Position numbers and translations under genes: made by a program
NCBI GenBank assembly: GCA_014904985.1
Contig: MU128914.1
Location: forward strand, 428,825-492,824
DNA: 64,000 nucleotides
Source: Hydnum rufescens UP504
Lineage: Eukaryota > Basidiomycota > Agaricomycetes > Cantharellales > Hydnaceae
Direction of reading: 5' to 3'
Part shown: positions 10,541 through 23,357 of the stretch, in pieces
Position numbering within the stretch: position 1 is the stretch's first letter
How the letters are laid out: each line of letters begins with the position of its first letter
The notes under the pieces: generated by a model
What the model was told of the DNA's origin: nothing
Databases searched by the model: none
Seen by the model: only the letters and a program-made list of their open reading frames with translations

Positions 10541-13500
10541 TGGTCGCCAGGATGTGAATTGATACCAGAGTTTTTAATGGGTATTGAAGCAGGCCATGAT
10601 GCGTTGGAGTCACAGGGAGGGATCATAGCCACAATTGTCTTTCGTTACAACCGCTCATTTTCTGTCTTAATCACGGGCGTCATGTTGTATATGTATATAT
10701 CCGGGTACGACTGTATATAGATGCCAATTCCAGACACCTGTCGTGTACGGTTTGAGGGAGGAAAAGGTACCACCGTACATGCGTATTATACTTGGACAAA
10801 TGTGACATTTAAACTCCCAGGGGGAGATTAATGTCAGTAGGGGAAATCAACCAGGCGCAATCGCCAATTTCGCAACGTTGAACGAAACAAGGGTCACGAA
10901 GACAGCGGAAAACTAGCCATACTAAGTAGAGATATCCATGGCGGCTTCTTTAGTCAATTTCCGCACAGTCCGTGTGGATTTGCGTGCTGTCTGCGGACCC
11001 CTCAAGGCCCCCGAATGATATATAAAAACACAGAGGGCATTGAAGGACCGTGAGTGGGGCGCACCAACTTTCTGGCTGTTCTCGGTCTTTCTCGTGTGTG
11101 GCCTGGGCGTGGAATCGATCAATGATTGATCCACACCAGATCATCTTCATGCATACTTGACGGCCATTCCGCCAATCTATCCACACTATCAACGAGGATC
11201 CAAGGGGAATACACTCACAAAACGCTTCTGGACAGCCTAGATACGCCTGAGATCCCTAGAGGGCCATCTCCTTATTCCGCAGGGGGGACTCGCGCACTTG
11301 TTTTACCGATACCAGAGTCTGGGTGAGTCGGAATCGGCCCGCGCCTTGGGGCTTAGTGTGCCAGTACCCGCATATGTTGTCAGTAAGGACTCAAGACAGA
11401 GTGGAGAGAAATAAACACACGTGAACGATGCGAACATGGTGAAGGTAAGATATTTTCTGGCCCATTTGACACCATTCATCCCGAATTGGAAGAAAAGAAA
11501 ACGAGCGGCAGTATCATACCATTCAGATACAATTGAAGGCCCAGAGTTGGTCAAAAAGACCTAGCTGGTGATCCCGTGGGGAAAAGAACATGTGGCATGT
11601 ACAATAATTATCTCACCTAGTTGTAGTCGCCTTCGAAGAATCCGGAGTGCGGACTTCCATCCTCCTTCGACCAGAGATTCGCCCAAAATTCTTATGGCGC
11701 CTGAAAACCGGTAGTTCGCCCGCCAGCCCCAGTGTTATCAGTTCATACTGAATGGGTAGTTGGAACTTGGCTCCAGTTCATCTGAGGGGTGTTCAGCGCG
11801 ACCTGTGACCGTGACAACCGGTGTGACAGTGTATCGTTCTCACTCCGACCAACTTGAAGGCGGGCTTGTATCGTAGCTACGTGCGCACAATTCACTGTGT
11901 CTCGAGACGACTTGGCAGTTGGCCCCTCGTTGACACCACCACTAGTGAAGCAGCCTTGTATCCCGAACGTGCTCTCTGCTTCTAAAATGGTCTCCTGGCC
12001 GAACTCCAGGACCGTTGTCCACTCCTGAACGCTCCAAGCTTTCGCCTCATTTACAGGTCCGACCTCGGGAGATCATATGATGGCTAGACCCGGTCTCGAT
12101 CGTGCCTTGCTCGTATTTCTTTCTGACGTCCGATCCAGCTGACAGCCTCCATCAGCTGTCTGTGATTGGATTCATCCATTCCTGCTCTGTCCTACGCGTT
12201 CGAACACGTTCGACTTCATGGCCCGCAATTTCCTCTGATGGGAACCGCCGCGGCCAGAAATATGTTATATGCACAGTGGGATTCTGGTTCATCCGTAAGA
12301 GATTCGTAGATCCTGAAAATTCTTGGAGCTCCATGTCTCCACCGGTTGGTGCACATCGGGGGGTCATGGCACAGGTACTGAAGACATCGACGAGCAACCT
12401 ATCCCACATCTCTTTCGCCCTATTGTCCCATGGTTCTTCCATGCCCTCGTATCGCTCTCTGACGAGACGAAGGAGGAAGCACATGGCCGGGCTTGATACA
12501 CCTCTTGTACTGGAGTTTCAGTCACACGACTTGTGGGTGGTCGAACGTGTTGAGAAATAGGGATCGTCCGATGTGATCCTCGCGCTGATGGATGCACCTT
12601 GATCTGTGGCCGGTTTTCTTCGTCACGCTTCTTCTCTAGTGACCTTCACAGAGTCGTTCAACCGCAACATGGCAGCATATTCCCCAGTGATGGTTCCGAA
12701 GACGAGGTAGTTTCAAACGAAACCTCATTGTGGCAGAGGAAAAGTGCCCGGGGACGCAACAACGGTATGTACTGATGTATAGAGACACGCTGCTCAACCT
12801 TCTCTCTTATTTGATGGCGTCGTCAGTTTGCAACTGTCCTTTAGCATCGATGTCATCCTGTTCTTACAACGGAAACATGTCTTCCAAGTCAAGCCCCCTC
12901 GCGTCCCGGTAGGCCCCTTTTTTCCCTAGTACGCGGGTTGTGGGTCCCCTCTCAAGACGGTGAAATACATTTACAGAGACGAGCCGGGGAAGGCTTAGTA
13001 TCTTATGTGGGGCCTCTCATTTACTCTGTTGGTGCGGTAATGTAGGCAAGCATAGGTGATATATACATGTTTTGGCGGTTGTGTCACTTCCATACTCCGG
13101 ATTCGTCTCGTTCTTACTGGAGTCAAAAACTAAAGGACGCTGGAATCCTATGATTTTCCCCATTCATGGTCTGTACTTCGACTGATCGTTTCGGCTCTTG
13201 GATCTCACACGGTATATTTTCTACATCCACTCTCCCTTCATTTGCTCATAGCTAAATAGGCGGTGAAGACGCCCGCGGCCATCATTAGAACTCGGGGCGG
13301 CAAGGGGCTGGATAACTCCTCCTTTCGCTGGTCGTCTGCTGAGTGGACGGATGGTTCGCCCTCCCTACTCCGGGAGAGTGAAAAAAGCAACTGTTATCGC
13401 TGTGCTTGAAGAGAATGGTATCGGAAGACTTGAGGTGATGACTATGAGACCACCTCGACGCCCAGGACATGAAGATGGGTGAAAACTTCCAGCGATATGG

Positions 13501-13600
13501 AGGTGTCCACGTACATCATGTCCAGGATCAGTCCGGGTATATGTACTTAGCTTAGATTCTGGGAGCCGTTCACCGTGGCAAGGACGACAAAATCGCAAGG
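10541..13600. repeat. Spacer 2: decayed shared array modules
   Basis: This is the same modular layout as spacer 1 without the internal duplication: a kinase 3' flank (10,541-about 11,100), the block about 11,108-11,400, then a long tail ending in the 5' block of copy 3. Short open frames on either strand are not conserved between copies. No intact gene is seen. The GGCTTAGTATC sequence near 12,996 is the uninterrupted counterpart of the MITE insertion site in spacer 3. Confidence 0.5.
12102..12560 (+). pseudogene. Unidentified coding relic in spacer 2
   Basis: This is homologous at nucleotide level to the relics in spacers 1 and 3, including the protein-like stretch LFRPIVPWFFHALVSLSDE. The frame is interrupted by stops and frame changes, so it is probably non-functional. 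The family was not recognised. Confidence 0.35.
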
Positions 13601-13800
13601 GTGTAGGCTTATGAGTTCCTTGAAAGTTTTCGTCGAAAGAGGGTGGAGGTTTGAGTTCAGTTTGATCAGCCATGGTCAGGAAAGCATCATCCAAGCGCTG
13701 ACGCAGAAGAGAAACTGATGGGGAATGGAGATTGAATGGAGGTCATCCGATCCGGACACGTGGCCATGACTCACACTGGATTTCCGGCGTTCTGATCCTG

Positions 13801-16212
13801 ATGGCGCACAGAGCCAAAGCTTGGTTGCGCTCTCTCATGCCTCCAAGGACAGCAGTCTCGTCTCCCGCTGGATCCGGCGCTGCTGTGCGGCACTCTTTTG
13901 ATGCTATCGCTCAAAGGGAGGGGGAGCTTGTCCCTCCTCTGTAAGCCATCCTGTTGAATACATGGAGCTGCATAATAACGGAGATTTCTGGTAGGGTGGA
14001 TGAATTTCTATCTGGGAATGTCCGAGACATCGTCTGTTGCCTGGGCCGCGGGGTTGGCATAGTCACGTCCTTGCATTCCAAGCGCAGCGGCTGAATGAAC
14101 TTCCAGGACTACTATCTGCTCATCAGTGTCCACATCCGGAACGAGAGCGGGGTAGTTATCTGGTTGCGGGCGGAGAAGCAGTCCTATAACAGCTCGGGCA
14201 CAATTCAATTCTCCGCTGACCGCTATAAGCTCGGGGAACCCCGCGACATTGACATCATGACCACCGCACTTCAAGTTACCCTGAATTTCTCTCACGTCAT
14301 GAACATTCTCAATAATATTAATCTACCACACTTGGATACCTCTGGCTACTCTGGGTGGTGGGCTTGCCTCAACTTCGGAATGCTTCATCAAGGCTTTGGG
14401 GGATCTTGGGTCGAACCACCCCCACCAGGCTGGTGGGGGAGGGCCCTCCCTTCTTTCGAGTCCCACGTGGCTTCCATAGAATCCATGGAGCGCCAATTTG
14501 CTATTCAGTACCCTAACGCGGGAAAGATCTCACTCAGGGACCCGGAGAGATGGACAAACGAGGCTGGTTCTCTGCCGGGACCGGCCAGTCCCTTCGAAAC
14601 TCCCAACTTGACTGGCCGTATCGTTCGTTTAGGCTCAACACCCATGGCCAGAGGAGGTTACTCCTCAGTCTGGAGAGGCAGGTTGATCTCTACCACCTCG
14701 GACGACCCTCACCGAACTCTTCAGGTGCTCTTTTCAGTTGATGGCTCCCGGTGGGTGCCTGTGCTAACAACCGATTCCCTAGGTTGCCCTCAAGGTTCTT
14801 CACGTTTCGTATACAGACGAGTCCATAATTAAACGGAAACTCCACAAGGTAATTTTATCTGACAGTTCCACCATGGATCTTCCGTTCACAATAGGTGTAG
14901 CATCTACATATAGAAATGCGAATATGGGCCCAATTGCGTCACGAGAACGTGGTGAGATTGTTAGGTTATACTGAAGAACCTGAAGGGCCTGGACTCGTTT
15001 CAATCTCTTACGTTCACGGTGATGTCTTGAGCTTTCTAGCAAAGAATCCAAGCGTCAATCGAGAGATTATAGTGCGTTTACATCGATATACTTTCACCCG
15101 ACTATGGGGTGCATCCCCAACTGAGCTTGATCTTTACAGTGTGCGGATGTTGCACTGGGATTACAATACTTGCATGAACACAAGCCTCCAATTATACATG
15201 GCGACCTTAAAGGGGTATGGTCGAGTACACGGAGGGGTGATGCTTTGCTGACGAATTGATATGCTCAGCGGAACGTGCTGGTCGATGCGGAAGGAAGAGC
15301 GAGTATTTGTGATTTTGGGCTGTCTATAATTCTTGATGGACAACCTACTGGCTATACGTCATCGAACTTCGGCGGGACATTGCGATTTCTGGCTCCCGAA
15401 CTTCTTGACGAACGCACTAGAACCATGCAGGCAGACATATATGCTTATGCATGCACTTGCATTCAGGTGTGATACATTCTTGCCGTACCCTGCACTTTGT
15501 GTCTGACTTTTAGTCGGTATTCAATGCAGATCTTGTTTGACCTGGGACCCTATCACCTACTATCTGAAGATGCACACCTTATGCGTGCTATATTAGATCC
15601 CGATCGGCCTCCCTTTGAACCATCGGATGAGGAGGTCACGTTCCCCTCAGTTTTGCAAGTCTTAAAACACTGCTGGTCTCATGACCGATGGAGTCGGCCA
15701 TCGGTGAACTTAGTGATCGACACTCTGCAGCGCTGCTTATACCGTTCCTATCAAACAAACTTGGGCGCCCACCAAGGAGTCGTGCGTGCTCTCTCTGGAT
15801 AGTACTCTACTGGATTATGCCCCTAGATTGTTGGTTTACAGGGGAAGCGTGTTCGATTTATTTGCCATCCTGACGTTGGACAAGCAAAGCTGATGTGGGT
15901 TGGCGACGATGGACTGAGCATTGTGGTGAAGTCCTCAACCTCATTCCACCAAATCCCGATTTACCAGCGCTATCGTTGGGAATTGATGGATAGGCAGAAC
16001 ATCAAGGGTGCACTGTGCCTTACTTTTTAACACAAGTAAAAGCTGATAGGGTATTAGTAGATTCGGAAGACGGTTCCAATCTCTCGGGGAAGGATACGTC
16101 ATCATCGGAGAGCCCTCCCTACATCTCAAAATGGATAGACTACTCTGTTAAATTTCGCCTCCCTTACTCATCGATGGTGTCCTACAAGTCCTACCACAAA
16201 GCCACCTCGTAA
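13801..16212 (+). CDS. Kinase array copy 3: compact TKL-type kinase, 631 aa
   Basis: Exons are 13801-13940, 13995-14052, 14107-14724, 14783-14848, 14901-15071, 15140-15214, 15269-15466, 15530-15781, 15842-16007 and 16061-16212; the frame is complete. Relative to the other copies exon 1 has lost about 36 nt, and the linker between the N-terminal part and the kinase domain is almost gone (the ERWTNEAGSL segment runs nearly straight into PNLTGRIVRLG). The kinase motifs GGYSSVWRG, VALK, EMRIW, HGDLKG, DFGLS and APELL are all present; exon 8 has one extra codon. The start is the ATG aligned with those of copies 2 and 4-6; the frame is open upstream to 13702 without another ATG. It shows that the linker is dispensable for an open frame. 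Probably active. Function unknown. Confidence 0.78.
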
Positions 16213-18949
16213 ATGGTACAATGGATGCTAGGATGAGAATTGATACTGGAGCTTTTAATGGGCGTATCGGAGTGGACCGCGCCCGGTAGAGGTCGAGTCG
16301 AGTCAGGGATTGTAGCCACAATCACCATCTCCTTACAGCCGGCCGTCATCTTCTGGTTTATTCGTGCGTGTCATGTTGTGTATGTATGCATGCGGCTACG
16401 ACTGTAGATCTCAATTCCAGACAGATGTACTTGACGACTTGGAGGAAGAAAGGACATCAAACGGGCAGCATACTTGGATAATTTACATTCCTGGGGGGAG
16501 AACATTGATGCGCGAAAGTAACCCACAGAATCGAAGATTTCGGAACGTTGGACGAAACAAGAATCTCAAGGACGGTGAGAAAAAACGAACCATACAAAGT
16601 AGACATTCTTAGTGGCTTCTTTAGTCAACTTCCGCGCACTCCGCGCAGATTAATTTATGTGCTGCCTGGAACGGAACCTTTTGGACTGCCGAGGACAGAG
16701 AAAAGCGCAGAGGACATCAAAGAAATGCGAGTGGGATACACCCACTGTTCTCCCCACCCGCCCGCGGGTGGGATCGATCAATGATGGGTTTGTACCAGAT
16801 CATACTTCACGGTCGTCCCCTTGATCTATCCCCACTCGGTCGATCGGGATCCAAGGGGAGAGCATTCACAAAACGCTTCCCAACAGCCTGGACGCGCCAG
16901 AGATTCAAATGGGTACTCCATAGAGGGGATTCGCCTAGTTGTTCGCGATTCTCGACACCATAGTCTGAATTAGCCCCCTCGGAGCCGGAGGGTTAGTGTT
17001 CCAGTGCCTGCAGATGCTGTCAGTAAGTATTCAAGACCGAGTGGAAAGAGAATATGGTGGAGGTAAGATATGTTCTGGCCCAGCCGACACCATTCATCCT
17101 GAATTGAGAGAAAATAAAAGGAGTTCCAGGATCATATCATCAGATACAATTGAAGATGCAGAGTTCAACGAAAAGAGGTAGTTGGCGAGGTCGTGGGGGA
17201 AGGAACGTAATTATCTCACCTGGTTGTAGCTAGGCACGTTTGAAGAATCAGTGCGTGGATTTCTGTCCTCCTTCGACCGGAGATTCGCACCAAATTCTTG
17301 TGACGTCTCAAAACTGGAAGTTCGTCCATTCGCGCCCCAGTGAGCTCGGACTATCACTTTATACTTGGAGCTCGACTCCAACTCATCTGAGGCTTTTTCC
17401 GTAGTTCTGAGTGACCTGTAACGCGTGACAGCCCCTTGTGACTGAGCGTTAGCTCACAGCCCGCGAACAAGGCCAAGGCGAGCTTCATATCGCAGTTACG
17501 CCCAAACAGTCCGCTTTGTTCCGAGATTACAGTCCCGCACCTCGCTGAGATCACCACTAGCAATGCAACCTTGCATTCCGAACGTGCTCTCTGCTTCTAA
17601 CATGGCCTCATCGCAGAATTCCAGAACTATTTTCGAACCCTAAACACCCCCAGCTTTTGCATCGTTTGCAGGACCGACCTCGAGGGATCAAGTGACGGCT
17701 GATGCTAGTGAAGTAACCGCTAGTACTCGACCTCGAACCTGCCTTGTTCGTATTTCTTTCTGGCAATGTCCAGCCCAACTGACAAGCTCAATCAGCTGTC
17801 TGCGATTGATTTCATCAATCCCTGTTTTCTCTTACGCTTTTCAACGGGACGTTGAAAACTTCGTGAGTGCGACGCGTTGTAGAACTCCTCCAGGATGCGC
17901 CACCTGGATTTCAATTCTGTATTGGTGGCCCCATGACAATATATTCAAACCTACCCAAACGTGCATCTTACTGACCGTAATGTTTGTGGGAGGCCGCGTC
18001 TACAACTGGCAAGGAATGTCTTGATATTCAACCACACTCGCGCTTTCAGAGCCCACCGAAATCTGGAGAGGAATTGGGATTTCTTTCTCTTCACACCGTT
18101 CTCAAGACTTCGTTGTCCCGGTGCATGCGTGTATAAATTCCACCGTTTCTCCGCGTTTTCCTTCCAATCCTTCCTTTGTCAATTGGACCTTCAGATAGGC
18201 AATTAAAAATCTACGGACGGCCACGATCAGCATCCCCTGGCCTGATCACCACGTTGACTGAAGACCATTCCCGATAGTTATATTGAACATTTATCCGAGG
18301 CTCTTCATCCAAATGCGTTTTCCCGCGCACCCCAAGATTTTATTGAGGCGTCGAGATCCAAGACTTCAGCTCTCCATGGCCTCTTGTCATCTACGCCACA
18401 TTGTTCGTCAATCCACATTGCAAAGCAACTCGGCTCCTCTCCAGCGTTATATCCTCTCTACAGGCAGCACTCCCGCAGGACATTCTCGGTTTCATGGGGT
18501 CTTCCCCGGATTTACAGGTAACCACAGGCAAGTCGTAGGCCTCCCTAGGAAGTTATCTCCTGTCTTCAACTGATTTCAGTTCTCTGATTTACAACGTCAG
18601 TCCATTTCGACCACACGGATGTTCGCGATGCCATCGGTGAGGGCCGTGGGCCTTCCCGATCCACAGGAGAATTTGTATAGGTATTCCTGTTCGTCCGCAC
18701 CTATTGCATTCTCACAAATATTTGTTGTAGTGTGGCTCGGTTTATCAACTCTGCTTCACGTTCTCGAGGACCTAGTGCATTAGATCTAACCATTCTCCCA
18801 GCCCGTTCTCATTCACAGCTCGCACCCCATCATCAGCAACTCCGGATCTCTCCAACTTTGCCTATTCTGCGGGTGCGTCGCGTAAACTTGGGACTCTCAT
18901 GGTTACCCTTAGGGATTGACTGCTCCTTGGGGATGCCCGGGAGATGCAC

Positions 18950-19380
18950 GAGTTGTCATCGCGCATGGATTTGTGTGATGAAGACGGAAGCAATCCAGGA
19001 GGTGTCGGGAATGCGTTCCACTTCGTGACCCGCAATTTCCTCTGATGGGAACCGGACGCGGCTCGAAATATGTTATCTGAACAGTGGCATTCTGGTTCAG
19101 CGGCAAGAGATTCGCACATTCTTGGGGCTCCATGTCTCCACCGGTTGGACTCGATCGTGCACTTCGGAGGGTCCTGGCACAGGTATTGAAGGCATCGACG
19201 AACACCCTATCTCATATCTCTTTCGCCGCATTGTCCCATGGTTCCTCCATGCCCTCGTATCGCTCTCTGACGAGACGAAGGACGAAGGACATGGCTGGGC
19301 CTGATACACCCCTTGTACTGGAGTTTTCACACGACTCGTTATTCTTTTGTGGGTCGTCGAACGTGTTGAGAAATAGGGAT
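18950..19380 (+). pseudogene. Unidentified coding relic in spacer 3
   Basis: This is the third copy of the spacer relic (LFRRIVPWFLHALVSLSDE), with in-frame stops at different positions from the other two. The best conserved part is the stretch ending LSDETK. No family was recognised, and it is likely non-functional. Confidence 0.35.
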
Positions 19381-19798
19381 TGCCAGATATGACCCTCACG
19401 TTGATTTGCGACCGCTTTCCTTAGTCACACTTCTTCTCCAGTGAGTTTCACGGAGTCGTTCAATCGCGACATAGCAACATATGCCTCAGTGATGGTCCCA
19501 GAGACGACGTAGTTGCCAACGAAACCTCGTCGTGGCCGAGGAAGAATGCCCGAGCATGGTTACGGTATAATAACGGTGTATGCTGATGTATGGAGACGCT
19601 TCTGAACCTTCACTCTTATTTGATGGCGTCGTCTTTGCAACTGTCCTTCAGCACCAATATAATTCAATTCTCAAACCGGAAACAATTCTTCCAAGCCAAG
19701 CCCCCTCGCATCCCCGTAGGCCTTCTGTTGTCTTAATACACAGGTTGTGCTGTCAAGACGGTGAGATACATTTACGGAGGCAAGCCCGGGGAGGCTTA

Positions 19799-19940
19799 GG
19801 GCCTGTTCGGATACCCCAGAAACGTTTCGAAGAAACGTGTTTCTCAATATAACAACAGTGAAACGTTTCAGGTCGTTTTGCCGTTTTTATATTGAGAAAT
19901 GCGTTTCTTCGAAACATTTCTGGGGTATCCAAACAGGCCC
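19799..19940. mobile_element. 142-bp MITE with TTA target-site duplication (PIF/Harbinger, Tourist-like)
   Basis: Terminal inverted repeats start GGGCCTGTTCGGATACCCCA and end in the near-perfect complement TGGGGTATCCAAACAGGCCC. The inner part is also largely palindromic (GTTTCTTCGAAAC). It is flanked by TTA on both sides (19796-19798 and 19941-19943). Paralogous spacers keep the empty site GGCTTAGTATC with a single TTA (near 12,996 and 38,849), which directly supports insertion. A 3-bp TWA duplication and GGGCCTG ends are typical of PIF/Harbinger MITEs; a 5-bp CTTAG duplication (hAT-like) is an alternative reading. It carries no coding sequence. Confidence 0.85.
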
Positions 19941-20712
19941 TTAGTATCGGTGAGTCTCCCACTTACTCTGTCGGTGCAGTAATGTAGGGGGGCGTACGTG
20001 ATATAAGCATGTTTCCGCTGTTATGTCACTTCCATGCTGCAGATTCACCTCCTTTTTGCGGGAATCAAGGACACTGGAATTCTATGACTGTCCTGTTTCA
20101 CGCACCTTGGGTTTTTCCTGTACTTGACTATCATTCAGATCGTTTCGGCTCTTGGATCTTACATGGTAGATTTTCTACATGCACCCCCCCTTCATTTGCT
20201 CATAGCTAAATAGGCGGTGGAGACGCACTCGGAGCGGCAAGGGGCTGTGTGACTGATTCTTTCCTTGGTCGTCTGCCGAGTGGACGGATTGCTCGTCTCC
20301 CTACTCAGAGAGAATGAAAAAAGCAACTGTGTTTGCCATCGCTGTGCTTGGTGAGAATGGTATCGGAGGACTTGAGGTGATGGGCATGAGACCACCTCGA
20401 CACCTAGGGCATAAAGATGTGTCCAAACTTGCAGCGATGTAGCACACAGAGGTGTCCGCGTACATCATGTTTAGGATCAGCCCGGATATATGTCCTTAGA
20501 TTCTGGTAGCCGTTCAACGTGACGGGGACGACAAAGTTACAAGGGTGTAGGCTTATGATTCCCTTGAAAATTTTCGTCGAAGAGGCGAGGAAGAAAGCCA
20601 TGTTCCCGAAAGCATCATGCAAGCGCTGACGGAGAAGGGATTGAATGGTGATCCTCCGATCCGGACACGTGGCTATGACTCTCGTATTGGATTCCCCGCG
20701 TTTCTGATCCTG

Positions 20713-23357
20713 ATGGCAAACAGAGACATACCTCCAAGGACGACGGTCTTGTCTCCCGCCGAATCTAGCGCTGATGCCACTGACTCTTTTGCTGCTATCG
20801 CTGAAGCGGTTCCTCCAGTCAACTGGAAGTTCCCTGACTTCTATACGGAGGTTACCTCTCCTGACTCTGCGTAAGCCATCCCGTTGAATACATACAGCTG
20901 CATAATAACGGAGGTTTTTGGCAGGCTGCATGCATTTATATCAGGGGATGTCCGAGACGTCGCGTGTTGCCTGGCCAGGGTTGGCACAGTTTATCATGTC
21001 CTTCCATTCCAGTTGGCTGAATGAACTTCCAGTTGGATTATCTGCTCATGAGTGTCCACATCCAGAACCAGAGGGTGCCAATTGTCTGGTTGCGGGCGGA
21101 GAGGCGGTCCGATAGCAGGCCGGGTAGAATCCAATTCTCCGCCGGCCGCTCTAACTTGGAGGAACCACGCGACGATTATGCTATGGCCACTACATTTGCT
21201 GCCCTGAATTTCACTCACGTCATAGACCTGCTCAATAATATTAATGTAGTAGCCCCCACAACTTTGACCTTCTCTTGGGTGTGGACTCGCATCAACTTCG
21301 GAGCACTTCATCAAGGCTTCAGGGGATCTTGGGTCAAACCGCCCTCACCACGCTGGTTCGAGAGCAGCCTCGAGCTTTTCGCAGGCGACGCGGCCTCCAT
21401 AGAATCAATGCAGCGCCAATTTGCTATCCAGTACCCAGACGCGAGAAAGATCTCACTCAGGGACCTGGAGAGATGGGACATTGAGCCCGCTTCCCCGCCC
21501 CAACCATCCTATTTAACCCTAGCAGGCAAGAAACGGAAAGTAGTAGATATTGGCCCAGCAGAGGAATATCTCCAACGACCTCCTACTCTGATGTCTCCTA
21601 AAGAGGCTTCAACTGGAGTAGACCTAGCCACGTCCATTCTGCAAGGTGTTGTGATTACGGCTCTTTCTGCAGAAACTTTCGGGCACGGCCTACAAGCTAG
21701 TTCATCACTTACCGATCCCCAATCAAGCCCCCCCGAAACTCTCAACTTGACGGGGCGAATTTCTCGTTTGGGCTCAACACCCATCGCCACTGGCGGGTAT
21801 TCGTCAGTCTGGAGAGGCAGCTTGCTCTCTGGTCCCTCCGATCACCCTGACCGATCTCTTCAGGTGTTCTTCTCAACTCATGGCTCCCGCAGGGCACAAG
21901 TGCTAACAGTGGATGCCCTAGGTCGCTATCAAGGTGCTTCGTGCTTCATACACGGATGAGTACACAGTCAAACGGAAGCTCCACAAGGTAATTGTATCTG
22001 ACCGTTACACCATGGAGGTTTTGTTCATGATAGATGTAGCGTCTGAATGCAGAAATGCGGATATGGGCCCAATTGCGTCATGAGAACGTGGCGAGATTGT
22101 TAGGTCATACCGAGGAACCAGAAGGGCCTGGTCTCGTGTCACTGCTGGCTCCTCACGGTAATGTCTCGGGCTTTCTAGCAAAGAACCCAAGCGTCAATCG
22201 AGAGATTATCGTGCGTTTACATCCATACGCATTCCCTCGACTATGGGATCCATCATCACCAACTGAGCTTGATCTTCACAGTGTGCCGATGTCGCACTGG
22301 GATTACAATACTTGCATGAACACATGCCTCCAATTATACATGGCGATCTGAAGGGGGTATGCCCAAACACCCCGAGTGGTGGTGCCTTGCTGATGAATTG
22401 ATATGTTCAGCCGAACGTGTTGATCGACGCGGAAGGAAGAGCGAGTATTTGTGATTTTGGACTGTCTATAATTCTTGACGGGGGGCCTACTGGCCATACG
22501 TCATCAAACTTCGGCGGGTCACTGCGATTTCTGGCCCCTGAGCTTCTGCAAGAAAGCTCTAGAACTGTGCAGACAGACATATATGCTTATGCATGCACTT
22601 GTATTGCAGTGGGATCCATTCTTCTCATACATTGCGCATTGTGTCTAACTCCATGAGCTGCAGATCTTGTTTGATCAGGAGCCGTATCACGAACTCTCCA
22701 GAGAGGCACACATCATGAGTGCTATATGGAGTCATCAGCCTCCTTTTGAACCAGAAAACGAGGATGGCACGTTTCCTTCAGTTTTGCAAGTCTTAGAACG
22801 CTGCTGGTCTCACGACCGATGGAGTCGGCCATCAGTGGACTTAATCATTGACACTCTACAGCGCTGCCTGTATCGTACCTATCGAACAAACTTGGGGTCC
22901 ACGAAGGGATCGTACGTGCTCTTTCCGGATAGTACTCTACTGGATTATGCACCTAGGTTATTGGTTTACAGGGGAGGACCGTTCGATTTATTTGCCTTCC
23001 TGGCATCGAACAAGCAACGTTGATCTCGGTCGCCGACAGTGGACTGAGCATCATCGTGGATTCCGGGATCTCCCTCCACCGAGTTCCGATCTATCAGCGT
23101 TATCACTGGGAATTGATGGATAGGCAGAACCTCGAGGGTGTGTTGCATCTTCTTCTCTGACAGAAGTAAAACCTGATCGGGTGTTGGTAGATTCGGAGGA
23201 TGGCTCCGATGCTTCCTCTCTCTCGGGGAAGGACGCATCGTCATCGGAGAGGTCCCACGTCTCGAAATGGATGGATTACTCTGTGAAATTTCGCCTCCCC
23301 TACTCGTCGATGGTGTCCTATGAGCCCTACCACAAAGTTTCATCGCAAACGGTATAA
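20713..23357 (+). CDS. Kinase array copy 4: TKL-type kinase, complete only with a shifted acceptor
   Basis: Exons are 20713-20870, 20925-20979, 21033-21863, 21922-21987, 22040-22210, 22282-22356, 22411-22608, 22664-22911, about 22977-23137 and 23191-23357. Exon 8 has lost one base near 22,898, so the usual acceptor (CAG ending 22971) would put exon 9 out of frame. The AG ending 22976 restores frame to the natural stop and gives 709 residues. With the usual acceptor the protein would end soon after the kinase domain and lack the C-terminal extension. Kinase motifs (GGYSSVWRG, VAIK, HGDLKG, DFGLS, APELL) are intact. The linker contains a KKRKV patch (21,528-21,542), a possible nuclear localisation signal not seen in the other copies. 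An in-frame ATG at 20617 would lengthen the N-terminus by 32 residues. Confidence 0.7.

Larger units (their letters stand above)
16213..20540. repeat. Spacer 3: longest spacer, decayed shared modules
   Basis: The order of modules matches spacers 1 and 2 (3' flank, then the block 16,770-17,030). A stretch around 17,400-18,700 is less clearly shared and holds only short frames. It contains one relic of the spacer gene (about 18,950-19,380) and a MITE (19,799-19,940). No intact gene is seen. Confidence 0.5.

Noticed and set aside
23138..23163. 26-nt intron ending at GACAG in the C-terminal region
   Set aside because: The AG is missing in copies 3, 5 and 7, whereas a 53-nt intron ending TTGGTAG or similar fits every copy and keeps phase.
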